Below are positions 16,558 through 26,104 of a stretch of DNA of 64,000 bases, one piece after another; positions within the stretch are counted from its first letter, which is position 1, and every line of letters starts with the position of its first letter. A program made the position numbers and the translations under genes. The DNA is taken from NCBI GenBank assembly GCA_963812525.1, contig CAWEVL010000013.1, positions 1 to 64,000 on the forward strand, given 5' to 3'. The notes beneath the pieces were generated by a model. The model ran no database searches. It was not told where the DNA came from and saw only the letters and a list, made by a program, of their open reading frames with translations. This stretch comes from Bog-756 sp963812525 (lineage in GTDB: Bacteria > Actinomycetota > Acidimicrobiia > Acidimicrobiales > RAAP-2).

Positions 16558-18018
16558 ATGAGCAGCCAGGGCTCGCAGGGAACCGCAGGGGCCACGGGCC
16601 TGTCGAACTTCGTCGGCGGGAAGTACGTGGCCACCACCGACGGGACCACCTCCATGCTGGTCGATCCCAGTACCGGCGAGCCGTATCTCGAGGCCCCGGT
16701 GTCCGGGGCCAAGGACGTCGACGCGGCCATGGCCGCGGCCCAGGCCGCCTTCCCGGCCTGGCGGGACGCCACCCCGTCGGAACGGAGCCTGGCCCTCTTC
16801 CGGATCGCCGACGCCCTGGAGGCGCGGGCGGACGACCTGGTCCGGGTGGAGTCGGCCAACACCGGCAAGCCGGTGGCCGTCACCCGATCCGAGGAGATCC
16901 CTCCGCTGGTCGACCAGATTCGCTTCTTCGCCGGGGCCGCCCGCCACCTCGAGGGCAAGTCGGCCGGCGAATACATGCAGGACCACACGTCGTTCATCCG
17001 CCGGGAGCCCATCGGGGTCTGTGCGGCGGTCACGCCGTGGAACTACCCGTTGATGATGGCGGTGTGGAAGTGGGCGCCGGCCCTGGCCGCCGGCAACACC
17101 ATGGTCCTGAAGCCGTCCGACACCACGCCGGCCTCCAGCCTGCTGATGGCCGAGATCATGTCGGAGTTCCTCCCCGACGGGGCCTTCAATGTGGTCTGTG
17201 GCGACCGTGACACCGGACGGTTGCTGGTGGACCACCCGGCACCGGCCATGGTCTCGATCACCGGCAGCGTACGGGCCGGTATGCAGGTGGCCGAGGCGGC
17301 CTCCGCCGATCTGAAGCGGGTCCATCTCGAGCTGGGGGGCAAAGCGCCCTGCGTGGTGTTCGACGACGCCGACATCGCCGCCGCCGCCGAGGGTATCGCC
17401 GTCGCCGGGTACTTCAATGCCGGCCAGGACTGCACGGCCGCCACCCGTGTGCTGGCCGGACCGGCCGTCTACGACGACTTCGTCTCGGCCCTCGCCGAGC
17501 AGGCCCAGGCCCAGACGGTCGGGGGACTGGACGTCCCTGATGCCGACTACGGGCCGCTCAACAGCGCCGCCCAGTTGTCCAGGCTGTCCGGCTTCTTCGA
17601 CCGCCTCCCGGCCCACGCCGAGGTGGTCACCGGGGGCTCCCCGGTCGGGGCCCGCGGTTTCTGCTTCGCCCCCTCGGTCATCGCCGGGCTGGACCAGGCC
17701 GACGAGGTCATCCAGGAGGAGATGTTCGGACCGGCCATCACCGTCCAGCGCTTCTCCGACGAGGAGCAGGCCCTGGCCTGGGCCAACGGCGTGCAATACG
17801 GCCTGGCCTCCAGCGTGTGGACCAAGGACCACGGCCGGGCCATGCGGATGGCCAAGGGCCTCGACTTCGGCGCGGTGTGGATCAACACCCACATCCCCAT
17901 CGTGGCCGAGATGCCCCACGGGGGATTCAAGCACTCGGGCTACGGCAAGGACCTCTCGTCCTATGGCTTCGAGGACTACACCCGCATCAAGCACGTGATG
18001 AGCTATATCGGTGGCTGA
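16558..18018 (+). CDS. Aldehyde dehydrogenase (aminobutyraldehyde type)
   Basis: A 486-residue NAD-dependent aldehyde dehydrogenase. It shows TPWNYPLMMAVWKWAPALAA with the cofactor Lys motif VLKPSDTTPAS, the general-base segment LELGGKAPCVVFDDAD, and the catalytic Cys292 in AGQDCTAATR. The C-terminus has EMFGPAITVQRF and GYGKDLSSYGFEDYTRIKH. Closest in style to gamma-aminobutyraldehyde/betaine aldehyde dehydrogenases, which fits oxidation of the aldehyde made by the divergent transaminase/oxidase. ATG 16558 follows AGGGGAGGG. It reads in the same direction as the permease and alanine dehydrogenase. Confidence 0.92.
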   Translation: MSSQGSQGTAGATGLSNFVGGKYVATTDGTTSMLVDPSTGEPYLEAPVSGAKDVDAAMAAAQAAFPAWRDATPSERSLALFRIADALEARADDLVRVESANTGKPVAVTRSEEIPPLVDQIRFFAGAARHLEGKSAGEYMQDHTSFIRREPIGVCAAVTPWNYPLMMAVWKWAPALAAGNTMVLKPSDTTPASSLLMAEIMSEFLPDGAFNVVCGDRDTGRLLVDHPAPAMVSITGSVRAGMQVAEAASADLKRVHLELGGKAPCVVFDDADIAAAAEGIAVAGYFNAGQDCTAATRVLAGPAVYDDFVSALAEQAQAQTVGGLDVPDADYGPLNSAAQLSRLSGFFDRLPAHAEVVTGGSPVGARGFCFAPSVIAGLDQADEVIQEEMFGPAITVQRFSDEEQALAWANGVQYGLASSVWTKDHGRAMRMAKGLDFGAVWINTHIPIVAEMPHGGFKHSGYGKDLSSYGFEDYTRIKHVMSYIGG

Positions 18019-18130
18019 ACGTCCACCAGTCGACGCCAGAGCATCGGGCACTATGTAGGCCTGACACCGGTCATGGCCTCCTCAACGATCTGACGCTGAG
18101 CAAGATCCGAATACGAGCAAGGAGACGCCG

Positions 18131-19747
18131 TTGAGTACGACCACGGAATCCACTGCCGAGGCAACACCGTTGGCGGACAAGGGCCTCAAGGCGGGTGCCC
18201 TAGGGCTCATCTCCAGCACGGTGGTGGGAGTGGCGTCTACCGCGCCGGCCTACAGCCTGGCCGCCACCCTCGGCTTCGTGGTGGTGGCCATCGGCCTGCA
18301 GGCGCCGATCGTCACCGTCATCGCCTTCATACCCATGCTGTTCATCGCCTACGGCTACAAGGAGATGAACAACGCCGACCCCGACTGTGGCACCACCTTC
18401 ACCTGGGGGACCAGGGCCTTCGGACCCAAGACCGGTTGGATGGGTGGATGGGCCATCGTGGCGGCCGACATCCTGGTCATGGCCAGCCTGGCCCAGGTGG
18501 CCGGACAGTACGTGTTCCTGCTGTTCAACGCCAACGGGATCGGATCGGACCCGAGCAGTGGCTGGGTCCTGCTCGTGGGGATCATGTGGATCGTCGTCAT
18601 GACCGCCATCTGCTATGTCGGAATCGAAGTGTCAGCCAACTTCCAGAAGGCGTTGCTCGGGATCGAACTCACCATGCTGTTGGTACTGTCGGTGTGGATG
18701 CTGGTCAAGGTCGGGAACGGCACGGCCCCCGTCGGGCACCTCACCCCCTCGCTGAGCTGGTTCAACCCGTTCAAGATTCCCTCGGCGTCTGCCTTCATCA
18801 ACGGTGTGCTGTTGATGCTCTTCATCTACTGGGGTTGGGACACCACCGTCTCGGTCAATGAGGAGACGGCCAACCCGAAGACCGTCCCGGGCCGGGCTGC
18901 CGTACTCTCCACGCTCGTCCTACTGGTCACCTACGTTCTCGTTGTGCTCTCGACGCAGTCGTACGCTGGCATCGGCAGCACGGGCATCGGATTGGGGAAC
19001 CCGGCCAATCAGAACGATGTGTTCTATGCGCTCGGACACTCCGTCTTCGGGACATCCGGATTTGGGAGCTTCCTGTTCCACCTGCTGCTGCTGATGGTGC
19101 TGAGTTCGGCGGCCGCCTCGACGCAGACCACCATCCTGCCCACCGCACGCACCACCCTGGCCATGGGCGTGTACAAGGCCGTCCCCCGTGCCTTCTCGCG
19201 GATCCACAAGCGCTTCCTCACGCCCACGGTGTCGACCGTGGTCATGGGATCCGTGTCGATTGTGCTCTACGTAATCCTGAACTATGTGTCGGCCGGCACC
19301 GTCATCGCCGACGCCGTCTCGGCCTTGGGTGTGATGATCGCCTTCTACTACGGCCTCACCGGACTGTCCTGTGTCTGGTACTACCGTGCCACTCTGACCG
19401 AGAGCCCCCGCAACCTCTGGTTGCGGGGCATCCTTCCCCTACTTGGTGGCGTCATGCTTTGGGCCGCCCTGATCTACAATCTTTACTTCTATTGGAAACC
19501 AGTGAACAGCTACACCACGTGGCAGATGACCTTCTGGCCCCACTGGGACATCGGCGGCGTCTTCCTGATCGACTTCTTCTCTCTCGTCCTCGGCCTGGTG
19601 TTGATGTTCGTCTACGCAGCCATCCGTCCGCCGTTCTTCCGCGGGGAGACCCTGAACAAATCCACCAAGACGCTTGTTCCTGAAAATCTGGGAACCGAGG
19701 TCGGCCTGTTCGGGATCCGTGAGGACGATGACGTTCCTATCCCGTAG
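18131..19747 (+). CDS. APC-superfamily amino acid/polyamine permease
   Basis: A 538-residue transporter with about 12 membrane segments. The first helices read LGLISSTVVGVASTAPAYSL and AATLGFVVVAIGLQAPIVTV, the APC helix 1 with the unwound Gly/Ser-rich motif. Helix 6 region WGWDTTVSVNEETANP is typical of APC members that take up amines or amino acids. The C-terminal cytoplasmic tail is about 40 residues. TTG start at 18131 with AAGGAGA ahead. Position between the aldehyde dehydrogenase and alanine dehydrogenase suggests it imports the substrate of this block; putrescine or a related amine is inferred, not shown. Confidence 0.88.
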   Translation: MSTTTESTAEATPLADKGLKAGALGLISSTVVGVASTAPAYSLAATLGFVVVAIGLQAPIVTVIAFIPMLFIAYGYKEMNNADPDCGTTFTWGTRAFGPKTGWMGGWAIVAADILVMASLAQVAGQYVFLLFNANGIGSDPSSGWVLLVGIMWIVVMTAICYVGIEVSANFQKALLGIELTMLLVLSVWMLVKVGNGTAPVGHLTPSLSWFNPFKIPSASAFINGVLLMLFIYWGWDTTVSVNEETANPKTVPGRAAVLSTLVLLVTYVLVVLSTQSYAGIGSTGIGLGNPANQNDVFYALGHSVFGTSGFGSFLFHLLLLMVLSSAAASTQTTILPTARTTLAMGVYKAVPRAFSRIHKRFLTPTVSTVVMGSVSIVLYVILNYVSAGTVIADAVSALGVMIAFYYGLTGLSCVWYYRATLTESPRNLWLRGILPLLGGVMLWAALIYNLYFYWKPVNSYTTWQMTFWPHWDIGGVFLIDFFSLVLGLVLMFVYAAIRPPFFRGETLNKSTKTLVPENLGTEVGLFGIREDDDVPIP

Positions 19748-19834
19748 CTCTATTGCGCACCGAACCGTGCCCCCCCTCGCGCCCATGGATCCAAATCATC
19801 GGCTCGACGTTCGATCCGTAAGGAGATTGCGGCA

Positions 19835-20956
19835 GTGATCGTCGGCGTGCCCAAGGAGGTGAAGGACGACGAGTACCGGGTGGCCATCACCCCCGCCGGG
19901 GTGCGCGAGCTCACGTCCGCCGGGCACACGGTCTACGTGGAGGAGGGCGCCGGGGTGGGCTCGTCCATCCCCGACGAGGACTTCACCTCCACCGGGGCCA
20001 CCCTGGTGGCCGACCCCGACGACATCTGGTCGGCCTCGGACATGATCCTCGGGGTCAAAGAGCCCATCGTCGAGGAGTACCCCCGTCTGGGTCTGCGCCG
20101 GGGCCAGGTCCTCTTCACCTACCTCCATCTGGCCGCTTCCCTGCCCTGCACCGAGGCGCTGGTGGCCGCGGGCAACACGGCCATCGCCTACGAGACGGTG
20201 CGCCTGGCCGACCACTCCCTGCCCCTGCTCACCCCGATGAGCGAGGTGGCCGGGCGGATGGCCCCGTTGATGGGCTCCCACCACCTGATGCGCCCGGGGG
20301 GCGGGCGCGGGGTCCTGGTCTGCGGGGTGCCCGGGGTGCGGTGTGCCAAGGTGGTCATCCTGGGGGCCGGGGTGGCCGGGATGGCTGCCGCCACGCTGGC
20401 CGTGGGGATGCACTCGGAGGTCTACATCCTCGACCGCAACCTCGAGCGTCTGCGCCAGGTCGACCACCACTTCCGCGGCGCCCTGGAGACGGTGGCCTCC
20501 AGCACCCACGCCATCGAGGAGACCTGTGTCGACGCCGATATCGTCATCGGTGCGGTGCTGGTGGTGGGGGCCAAGGCCCCCAAGCTGGTCTCCAACGACC
20601 TGGTGGCCCGGATGCGGGACGGCTCGGTACTGGTGGACATCTCGGTGGACCAGGGTGGCTGCTTCGAGTCCACCCGGCCCACCACCCACTCCGACCCCAC
20701 CTTCGAGGTCAACGGCTCCATCTTCTACTGCGTGGCCAACATGCCCGGAGCGGTGCCCCACACGTCCACCCATGCCCTGGTCAACGCCACCCTGCCCTAC
20801 GTCCTGGACATCGCCAACCACGGCTGGCGCGACGCCGTCCGCGCCGACCCGGCCCTGGCCGAAGGGGTCAACGTGGTGGACGGCTCGGTGGTCTACGAGC
20901 CGGTGGCCGCCGCTCACGGGATGAGCGCCGCACCGCTGGCCTCCTTCCTCAACTGA
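19835..20956 (+). CDS. ald: Alanine dehydrogenase
   Basis: A 373-residue enzyme interconverting L-alanine and pyruvate plus ammonia with NAD. MIVGVPKEVKDDEYRVAITP is the family N-terminus with the substrate Arg and Lys. LGVKEPIVEEYP, LFTYLHLAAS, AGRMAPLMGSHHLM and the nucleotide loop VVILGAGVAGMAAATLA follow. VANMPGAVPHTST carries the late conserved segment. Length equals the family norm. GTG start 9 nt after AAGGAG. In this operon it could recycle the alanine made when the transaminase uses pyruvate as acceptor, which links it to the divergent aminotransferase. Confidence 0.93.
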   Translation: MIVGVPKEVKDDEYRVAITPAGVRELTSAGHTVYVEEGAGVGSSIPDEDFTSTGATLVADPDDIWSASDMILGVKEPIVEEYPRLGLRRGQVLFTYLHLAASLPCTEALVAAGNTAIAYETVRLADHSLPLLTPMSEVAGRMAPLMGSHHLMRPGGGRGVLVCGVPGVRCAKVVILGAGVAGMAAATLAVGMHSEVYILDRNLERLRQVDHHFRGALETVASSTHAIEETCVDADIVIGAVLVVGAKAPKLVSNDLVARMRDGSVLVDISVDQGGCFESTRPTTHSDPTFEVNGSIFYCVANMPGAVPHTSTHALVNATLPYVLDIANHGWRDAVRADPALAEGVNVVDGSVVYEPVAAAHGMSAAPLASFLN

Positions 20957-20980
20957 ACGAGGCGATGCCGCGTGCCGTCC

Positions 20981-21697
20981 TCACCGCCGATCGACGCCCA
21001 GCCGGCGCCACGGGGTGGTGCCCGGGCCGATCCCACCGTCCCGCAGATGGCCGGGCAGTTCGATCCCCTCCCGCAGATCCGGATCGGCGACCGGGTCGAG
21101 CCGGACCGTGCGCAGCGGGACCTCGCCGGCCCACACGTCGAGCTCGCCGTCGGGCCCGAGCCCGTCATCGGGCGGCCCCTCGCTGACCTTGACCGACGCC
21201 TCGTCCAGTCCGAGCCGGAGCACGGTGGTGGCCGCCAGCTCCTTGTCCGACGGGAACCGGGCGTACCCCCACTGCCCGGGGGCCACGTGGTCGCTGATGG
21301 CCCGGAGGCCGGCCAGCTTCCCCGCCGCGTCGGTGACCACCTCGGGGACTCCGAAGACCATGGCGCAGCGGTAGTTGACCGAGTGGTTGAAGACCGACCG
21401 GGCCAGCACCACCCCGTCGACCAGGGTCACCGTCACACACACCGGGGTGGGTCGGCGGGCCGTCCGCAGGCTGCGACTGGCCGCCGAGCCGTGCAGGAAC
21501 AGGGTGTCCCCCGACCGCCCGTAGGTGGTCGGGACGACCATGGGACCGCCCTCCACCTCGATGCCGAGATGGCAGACGAACCCGGCATCGAGCACGGCGA
21601 GGAGGTCCGCCCGCCGGTGCGAGCCCTGCTCGGGCAGGCGGCGGAGCCGGGTCCGCTCGGTCGTCGGCTCGTCTCCGGTCGGGGTGGCGTCGGGCAC
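20981..21697 (-). CDS. Pyridoxamine 5'-phosphate oxidase-family (FMN-binding split barrel) protein
   Basis: A 238-residue protein. HRRADLLAVLDAGFVCHLGI and PMVVPTTYGRSGDTLFLHGSAAS mark the flavin-binding split barrel, with the Ser/Arg phosphate-binding loop. Later HSVNYRCAMVFGVPEVV and WGYARFPSDKE. This subgroup is not the vitamin B6 enzyme but a family of flavin/F420/heme-binding proteins of unclear substrate. I start at GTG 21697, because the open frame upstream encodes only Arg/Pro-rich sequence. It is convergent with ald (24-bp gap) and divergent from mmsA. Confidence 0.8.
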   Translation of the reverse strand: MPDATPTGDEPTTERTRLRRLPEQGSHRRADLLAVLDAGFVCHLGIEVEGGPMVVPTTYGRSGDTLFLHGSAASRSLRTARRPTPVCVTVTLVDGVVLARSVFNHSVNYRCAMVFGVPEVVTDAAGKLAGLRAISDHVAPGQWGYARFPSDKELAATTVLRLGLDEASVKVSEGPPDDGLGPDGELDVWAGEVPLRTVRLDPVADPDLREGIELPGHLRDGGIGPGTTPWRRLGVDRR

Positions 21698-21813
21698 GGT
21701 CCCGAGTCTGCCACCGAACCCGTCGTCGGCGGCCGGCCCGGGGCCGACCCCGGGGAGGGGCGCCGTGCGGCGCCGACGCAGGGTGAGCCGCCCAGGCAAC
21801 GGAGGGAGCGCAC

Positions 21814-23310
21814 ATGAAGTGGATCGGGACATCCTCGGAGGGCGACCGTGCCCGCACGGCGCCGGTGTTCGACCCGGCGTCCGGCGAGGTGACCGGGACG
21901 GTGGTCCTGGCCTCGTCGGCCGACGTGGCCGAGGCGGTGGGGCGGTCGCAGACCGCCTGGGCGGGTTGGCGGGACACGTCCCTCACCGCCCGCACCCGCA
22001 TCCTCTTCGCCTTCCGCCAGCTGGCCGACCGCCACCGGGACGACCTGGCCCGCCTGATCACCGCCGAGCACGGCAAGGTGCTGGAGGACGCCCGCGGCGA
22101 GGTGGCCCGGGGCATCGAGGTCATCGAATTCGCCTGTGGCATCCCCCATCTGTTGAAGGGGGAGTTCTCCGAGGACGTCTCCAACGGCGTGGACGCCTCC
22201 TCCATCCGCCAGCCCCTCGGCGTGGTGGCCGGCATCACCCCCTTCAACTTCCCGGTGATGGTCCCCATGTGGATGTACCCGGTGGCCATCGCCTGCGGCA
22301 ACACCTTCATCCTGAAGCCGTCCGAGCGGGACCCGTCGCCCTCGCTGCTCATCGCCGACCTGTGGCGGGAGGCCGGCCTGCCCGACGACGTCTTCACCGT
22401 GGTCCACGGCGACTCGGTGGCCGTGGACGCCCTCCTCGACCACCCCGGTGTCCGTGCGGTGTCCTTCGTGGGGTCGACGCCGGTGGCCCGCCACGTGTTC
22501 GAGCGGGCCACGGCGGCCGGCCAGCGCTGCCAGGCCCTCGGCGGCGCCAAGAACCACGCCGTCGTGCTCCCCGACGCCGACCCCGACGCCACCGCCGACG
22601 CCCTCACCGCGGCGGGGTACGGCTCGGCCGGCGAGCGGTGCATGGCCGTCTCGGCGGTGGTGGCCGTGGGCGACGCCGACCCCCTGGTCCGGGCCCTGGC
22701 CGATCGGGCCGCCGCCCTGGTCACCGGCCCGGGCACCGACCCCGGCTCGGACATGGGCCCGCTGGTCACCGCGGCCCACCGCGACCGGGTGGCCGGCTAC
22801 GTGGGATCGGCCGAGGACGAAGGGGCCACCGTGGTGCTGGACGGCCGGGACGTGAAGGTGCCCGGTGGCGACGCCGGGTTCTTCCTGGGGCCGACCCTGG
22901 TCGACCGGGTCACCCCGGCCATGCAGGTGTACCGCGACGAGATCTTCGGCCCGGTCCTCTCGGTGCTGCGGGTGGGGACGCTCGACGAGGCCATCGAACT
23001 GGTCAACGCCAACCCCTACGGCAACGGGACGGCCATCTTCACCAGGGACGGCCACGCCGCCCGGCGGTTCCGCCGCGACGTCCAGGTGGGCATGGTCGGC
23101 GTCAACGTGGCCATCCCGGTGCCCATGGCCTACTACTCCTTCGGCGGTTGGAAGGACTCGCTCTTCGGCGACGCCCACATCCACGGCATGGAGGGGGTCC
23201 GGTTCAACACCCGGCTCAAGTCCGTGACCACCCGCTGGCCCGAACCCCCCGTCGCCGGCCGGTCCGCCGCACCGGTCCCCCTCCACTTCCCGTCGGGTGA
23301 CGACCGCTGA
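21814..23310 (+). CDS. mmsA: CoA-acylating methylmalonate-semialdehyde dehydrogenase
   Basis: A 498-residue aldehyde dehydrogenase converting methylmalonate or malonate semialdehyde to propionyl- or acetyl-CoA in valine, inositol or beta-alanine breakdown. Family marks: GVVAGITPFNFPVMVPMWMY, CGNTFILKPSERDPS, the sequence QALGGAKNHAVVLPDAD instead of the usual ELGGK, and catalytic Cys276 in GERCMAVS. The C-terminus GWKDSLFGDAHIHGMEGVRF is diagnostic for this CoA-dependent group. ATG 21814 follows GGAGGGAG. It is not in an operon with other valine genes, but beta-alanine/amine catabolism nearby could feed it. Confidence 0.92.
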   Translation: MKWIGTSSEGDRARTAPVFDPASGEVTGTVVLASSADVAEAVGRSQTAWAGWRDTSLTARTRILFAFRQLADRHRDDLARLITAEHGKVLEDARGEVARGIEVIEFACGIPHLLKGEFSEDVSNGVDASSIRQPLGVVAGITPFNFPVMVPMWMYPVAIACGNTFILKPSERDPSPSLLIADLWREAGLPDDVFTVVHGDSVAVDALLDHPGVRAVSFVGSTPVARHVFERATAAGQRCQALGGAKNHAVVLPDADPDATADALTAAGYGSAGERCMAVSAVVAVGDADPLVRALADRAAALVTGPGTDPGSDMGPLVTAAHRDRVAGYVGSAEDEGATVVLDGRDVKVPGGDAGFFLGPTLVDRVTPAMQVYRDEIFGPVLSVLRVGTLDEAIELVNANPYGNGTAIFTRDGHAARRFRRDVQVGMVGVNVAIPVPMAYYSFGGWKDSLFGDAHIHGMEGVRFNTRLKSVTTRWPEPPVAGRSAAPVPLHFPSGDDR

Positions 23311-23333
23311 GCACGCGGTCCCCACGGCCCCCA

Positions 23334-23360
23334 CGGTTCCGGCCGGACGGTTCCGGCCGG
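23334..23360. repeat. 13-bp direct repeat upstream of a leaderless gene
   Basis: CGGTTCCGGCCGG occurs at 23334-23346 and 23348-23360 (14-bp period); each copy contains the palindrome CCGGCCGG. It lies 28-54 bp before the TAGCCT hexamer (23388-23393) of the next gene, so it could be an operator. Confidence 0.4.
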
Positions 23361-23400
23361 TGGGCCGGCCCGGGACCTCCCGGCCGGTAGCCTCGGCCGG

Positions 23401-24393
23401 GTGCGTGCACCCTTCCCGGCCGGCGCCACCTCCCGGCTCCTCGACGCCGACGGGCCCGTCCACCTGCTCGACATGGGCGGCCCGGCCGACGGCCCGCTCA
23501 TCGTGGGACTGCACGGCCTGGGTGGGTCCCACCTCAATTGGACGGCCATCGCTCCCGAGCTGACCCGGCACGCCCGTCTGGTGGCGGTCGACCTGGTGGG
23601 TCACGGGTTCACCCCGGCGGGTGGCCGCACCGCCGACATGGAGGGTCACCGCCGGCTGGTCAGCGGCGTCCTCCGCTCCCTGGCGGCCGGGTCGGGTACG
23701 TCACGGCCGGCCATCCTGATGGGCAACTCCATGGGGGGACTGGTGGCCGCCCTGCAGGCGGCCGAGGAGCCGGGTACGGTGGCCGGCCTCATCCTGGTCG
23801 ACCCGGCCCTCCCCACCTCGCGCCTGGGCCTGGTCCACCCCCGGGTGGTGGCCAACTTCCTGCTCTGCGCGGTCCCGGGAGTGGGGGAGACCTACCTCAC
23901 CCAGCGCCGGCAGCGCACCACGGCGGAACGGACCGTGCGCCGGGTGCTCGGCGTGTGCTGCGTGGATGCCTCCCGGGTGCCGGCCGACGTGGTGGAGGCC
24001 CACATCGAGCTGACCGAGTGCCTCGACCGGGCCCGGGCCGACGCCGCCTACCTCCGGTCGGCCCGCTCGCTGTCCGGCCTCCTGGCCCGGCCGGCCACGA
24101 CCATGGCGCGCCTCGGGCGGGTGACCCAGCCCACCCTGTTCCTGCACGGAGCCGGCGACGTGCTGGTCCCGGTGGCGTCGGCCCGACGGATGCACGCCGC
24201 CCATCCCGAGTGGCGCCTCGAGGTGGCGCCCGACGTCGGGCACGTCCCCATGCTGGAAGCCCCGGCGTGGACCTCCGGGAAGGTGTTGGCGTGGTTGGGT
24301 GACGAGGGCGCCGGTGCGGCGTCGGCCGCCTCAGGGGCCGGCGCGCCGGTCCAGGCGGCGTCGGGGCCCCGACCCCCGCCCCCGGTCAGTTGA
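23401..24393 (+). CDS. Alpha/beta-fold hydrolase
   Basis: A 330-residue hydrolase: LIVGLHGLGGSHLNW (oxyanion loop), VAVDLVGHGFT, nucleophile elbow GNSMGGLVAALQA, acid region LFLHGAGDVLVPV and catalytic His in DVGHVPMLEAP. The last 30 residues are an Ala/Gly/Pro-rich tail of no visible function. GTG 23401 is 7 nt downstream of TAGCCT, a leaderless arrangement. The 3' end overlaps the convergent acyl-CoA synthetase gene by 8 bp. The substrate is unknown; the fold is also used by lipases and C-C bond hydrolases. Confidence 0.85.
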   Translation: MRAPFPAGATSRLLDADGPVHLLDMGGPADGPLIVGLHGLGGSHLNWTAIAPELTRHARLVAVDLVGHGFTPAGGRTADMEGHRRLVSGVLRSLAAGSGTSRPAILMGNSMGGLVAALQAAEEPGTVAGLILVDPALPTSRLGLVHPRVVANFLLCAVPGVGETYLTQRRQRTTAERTVRRVLGVCCVDASRVPADVVEAHIELTECLDRARADAAYLRSARSLSGLLARPATTMARLGRVTQPTLFLHGAGDVLVPVASARRMHAAHPEWRLEVAPDVGHVPMLEAPAWTSGKVLAWLGDEGAGAASAASGAGAPVQAASGPRPPPPVS

Positions 24394-25939
24394 CCTGGCG
24401 GTCCCGTCCCTCCCAGTAGGGGGCCCGCAGTCGGAACTTCTGGAGCTTGCCGGTGGCCGTGCGGGGCAGCCCGTCGCGCAGCTCCACCCGCTTGGGGCAC
24501 TTGTACCCGGCCAGCGCGGTATGGCAGTGGGCGATGACCAGCTCCTCGGTGAGGGCGGTGCCGTCGGCCGGCACCACCAGGGCGATCACCATCTCGCCCC
24601 ACCGGTCGTCGGGGATCCCGATCACCGCCACCTCGGCCACCCCCGCCAACGAGAAGATGGCGTCCTCCACCTCGATGGACGAGACGTTCTCCCCCCCGGT
24701 GATGATCACGTCCTTCTTGCGGTCGAGGATGCTCAGGTGGCCCTCCTCGTCGATCAGCCCCCCGTCGCCGGTGTGGAACCAGCCGCCGCCCAGCGCCCGG
24801 GCCGTCTCCTCGGGCTGGTTCCAGTACCCCTCCATCACCGTGTTGCTCCGCGCCTCCACCTCGCCGTCGGCGGCCACCCGGAGCGACGTCCCGACCACCG
24901 GCACCCCGGCCCGCATCAGCTTCCGGGCCCGACCGCCGTGGTCATGGTCGTCCCACTCGGTCCGGTGCCGGTTGATGGTGAGCAGGGGAGACGTCTCGGT
25001 GAGCCCGTAGATCTGGTTGAACTCCCAGCCCAGCTCGGTCTGGATCCGTTCGATGGTCCGGCTCGGCGGCGGGGCCCCGGCCACCACGACACGGGTCCGG
25101 TCCCGCCCGGGGATCGGACCGTCCCACTCCGGGGCCGCCTCCAGCACGGCGTTGACCACGGCCGGCGCCGCGCACAGCAGGCTCACCCCGTGGCGTTCCA
25201 CCCGCCGGAGGATCTCGGTGCCGTCCACCTTGCGCAGGGCCACCTGGGGGCAGCCCATGGCCGTGGTCGCCCAGGGCATGCCCCACCCGTTGGCATGGAA
25301 CATGGGCAGGGTGTGGAGGTAGACGTCGCGGTCGGAGACCTCCAGGTGCCAGCCGAACAGGGAGGCGTTGACCCAGCAGTTGCGGTGGGTCAGCTGGACA
25401 CCCTTGGGCCGGGCCGTGGTGCCCGAGGTGTAGTTGATGGTGGCGGTGGCGTCCTCGTCGGCCGGCCACTCGAGCGGGGGCTCCCCGCCGGCCTCGCCGG
25501 CGTCGGCGGGGAACAGGACCTCGTCGCTCTCGGCCCCCAGCACGAACCGGTGGGGGACGTCGATGCCGGCCAGGTCGGCCGCCACCTCCGGGTCGACCAG
25601 CAGCACCGAGGCCCCCGAGTGCCCCACGATGTACTCGATCTCGGCCGACGCCAGTCGGAAGTTGATGGGCACCAGGATCCGGCCCCAGCCGCACACCCCG
25701 TAGAACGACGTCAGCAGTCGGGACGAGTTGTGCGACACGATGGCCACCCGCTCCCCGCGGCCCACGCCCAGCCGGTCCAGACCCACCGCCTGGGCCCGCG
25801 CCCGGGAGGCCAGCCCGGCGAACGTGAGCGGCGTCCAGGGCCCCGCCGGCTGGTCGGGCTCGTCGATGAGGCCGATCCGCTCCGGGTAGGCCATCTCGGC
25901 CCGGTCCAGGAAGTCCCGGACGTTGAACTGCACGATCAT
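24386..25939 (-). CDS. AMP-dependent acyl-CoA synthetase/ligase
   Basis: A 517-residue ANL-family enzyme that adenylates a carboxylic acid and transfers it to CoA. The P-loop-like motif is INYTSGTTARPKGVQLTHRN; YGLTETSPL, GWFHTGDGGLIDEEGHL and DRKKDVIITGGENVSS are the later core motifs; RTATGKLQKFRLR contains the catalytic Lys of the C-terminal lid. The composition fits medium/long-chain fatty acid or acryloyl-type ligases; the acid cannot be named. I place the start at ATG 25939 (MIVQFNVRDFLDRAEM), with a GAGAGGACGGGA stretch ahead, rather than at the upstream alternatives. Confidence 0.9.
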   Translation of the reverse strand: MIVQFNVRDFLDRAEMAYPERIGLIDEPDQPAGPWTPLTFAGLASRARAQAVGLDRLGVGRGERVAIVSHNSSRLLTSFYGVCGWGRILVPINFRLASAEIEYIVGHSGASVLLVDPEVAADLAGIDVPHRFVLGAESDEVLFPADAGEAGGEPPLEWPADEDATATINYTSGTTARPKGVQLTHRNCWVNASLFGWHLEVSDRDVYLHTLPMFHANGWGMPWATTAMGCPQVALRKVDGTEILRRVERHGVSLLCAAPAVVNAVLEAAPEWDGPIPGRDRTRVVVAGAPPPSRTIERIQTELGWEFNQIYGLTETSPLLTINRHRTEWDDHDHGGRARKLMRAGVPVVGTSLRVAADGEVEARSNTVMEGYWNQPEETARALGGGWFHTGDGGLIDEEGHLSILDRKKDVIITGGENVSSIEVEDAIFSLAGVAEVAVIGIPDDRWGEMVIALVVPADGTALTEELVIAHCHTALAGYKCPKRVELRDGLPRTATGKLQKFRLRAPYWEGRDRQVN

Positions 25940-26104
25940 TCGGTCCCGTCCTCTCCGAGTGCACCGCGGTCGGCGGGCGGCGTCACCCATTGAATCAAAT
26001 CGGCGCCGCCGCGGCTTGCGGGCGGGCCGGGGAGTGGGCCGGGGAGGGGCCCGACCCCGTGCACCGGCCTCCCGATCCGGCGGTCCGGTCGATAGTGTGC
26101 GGCG

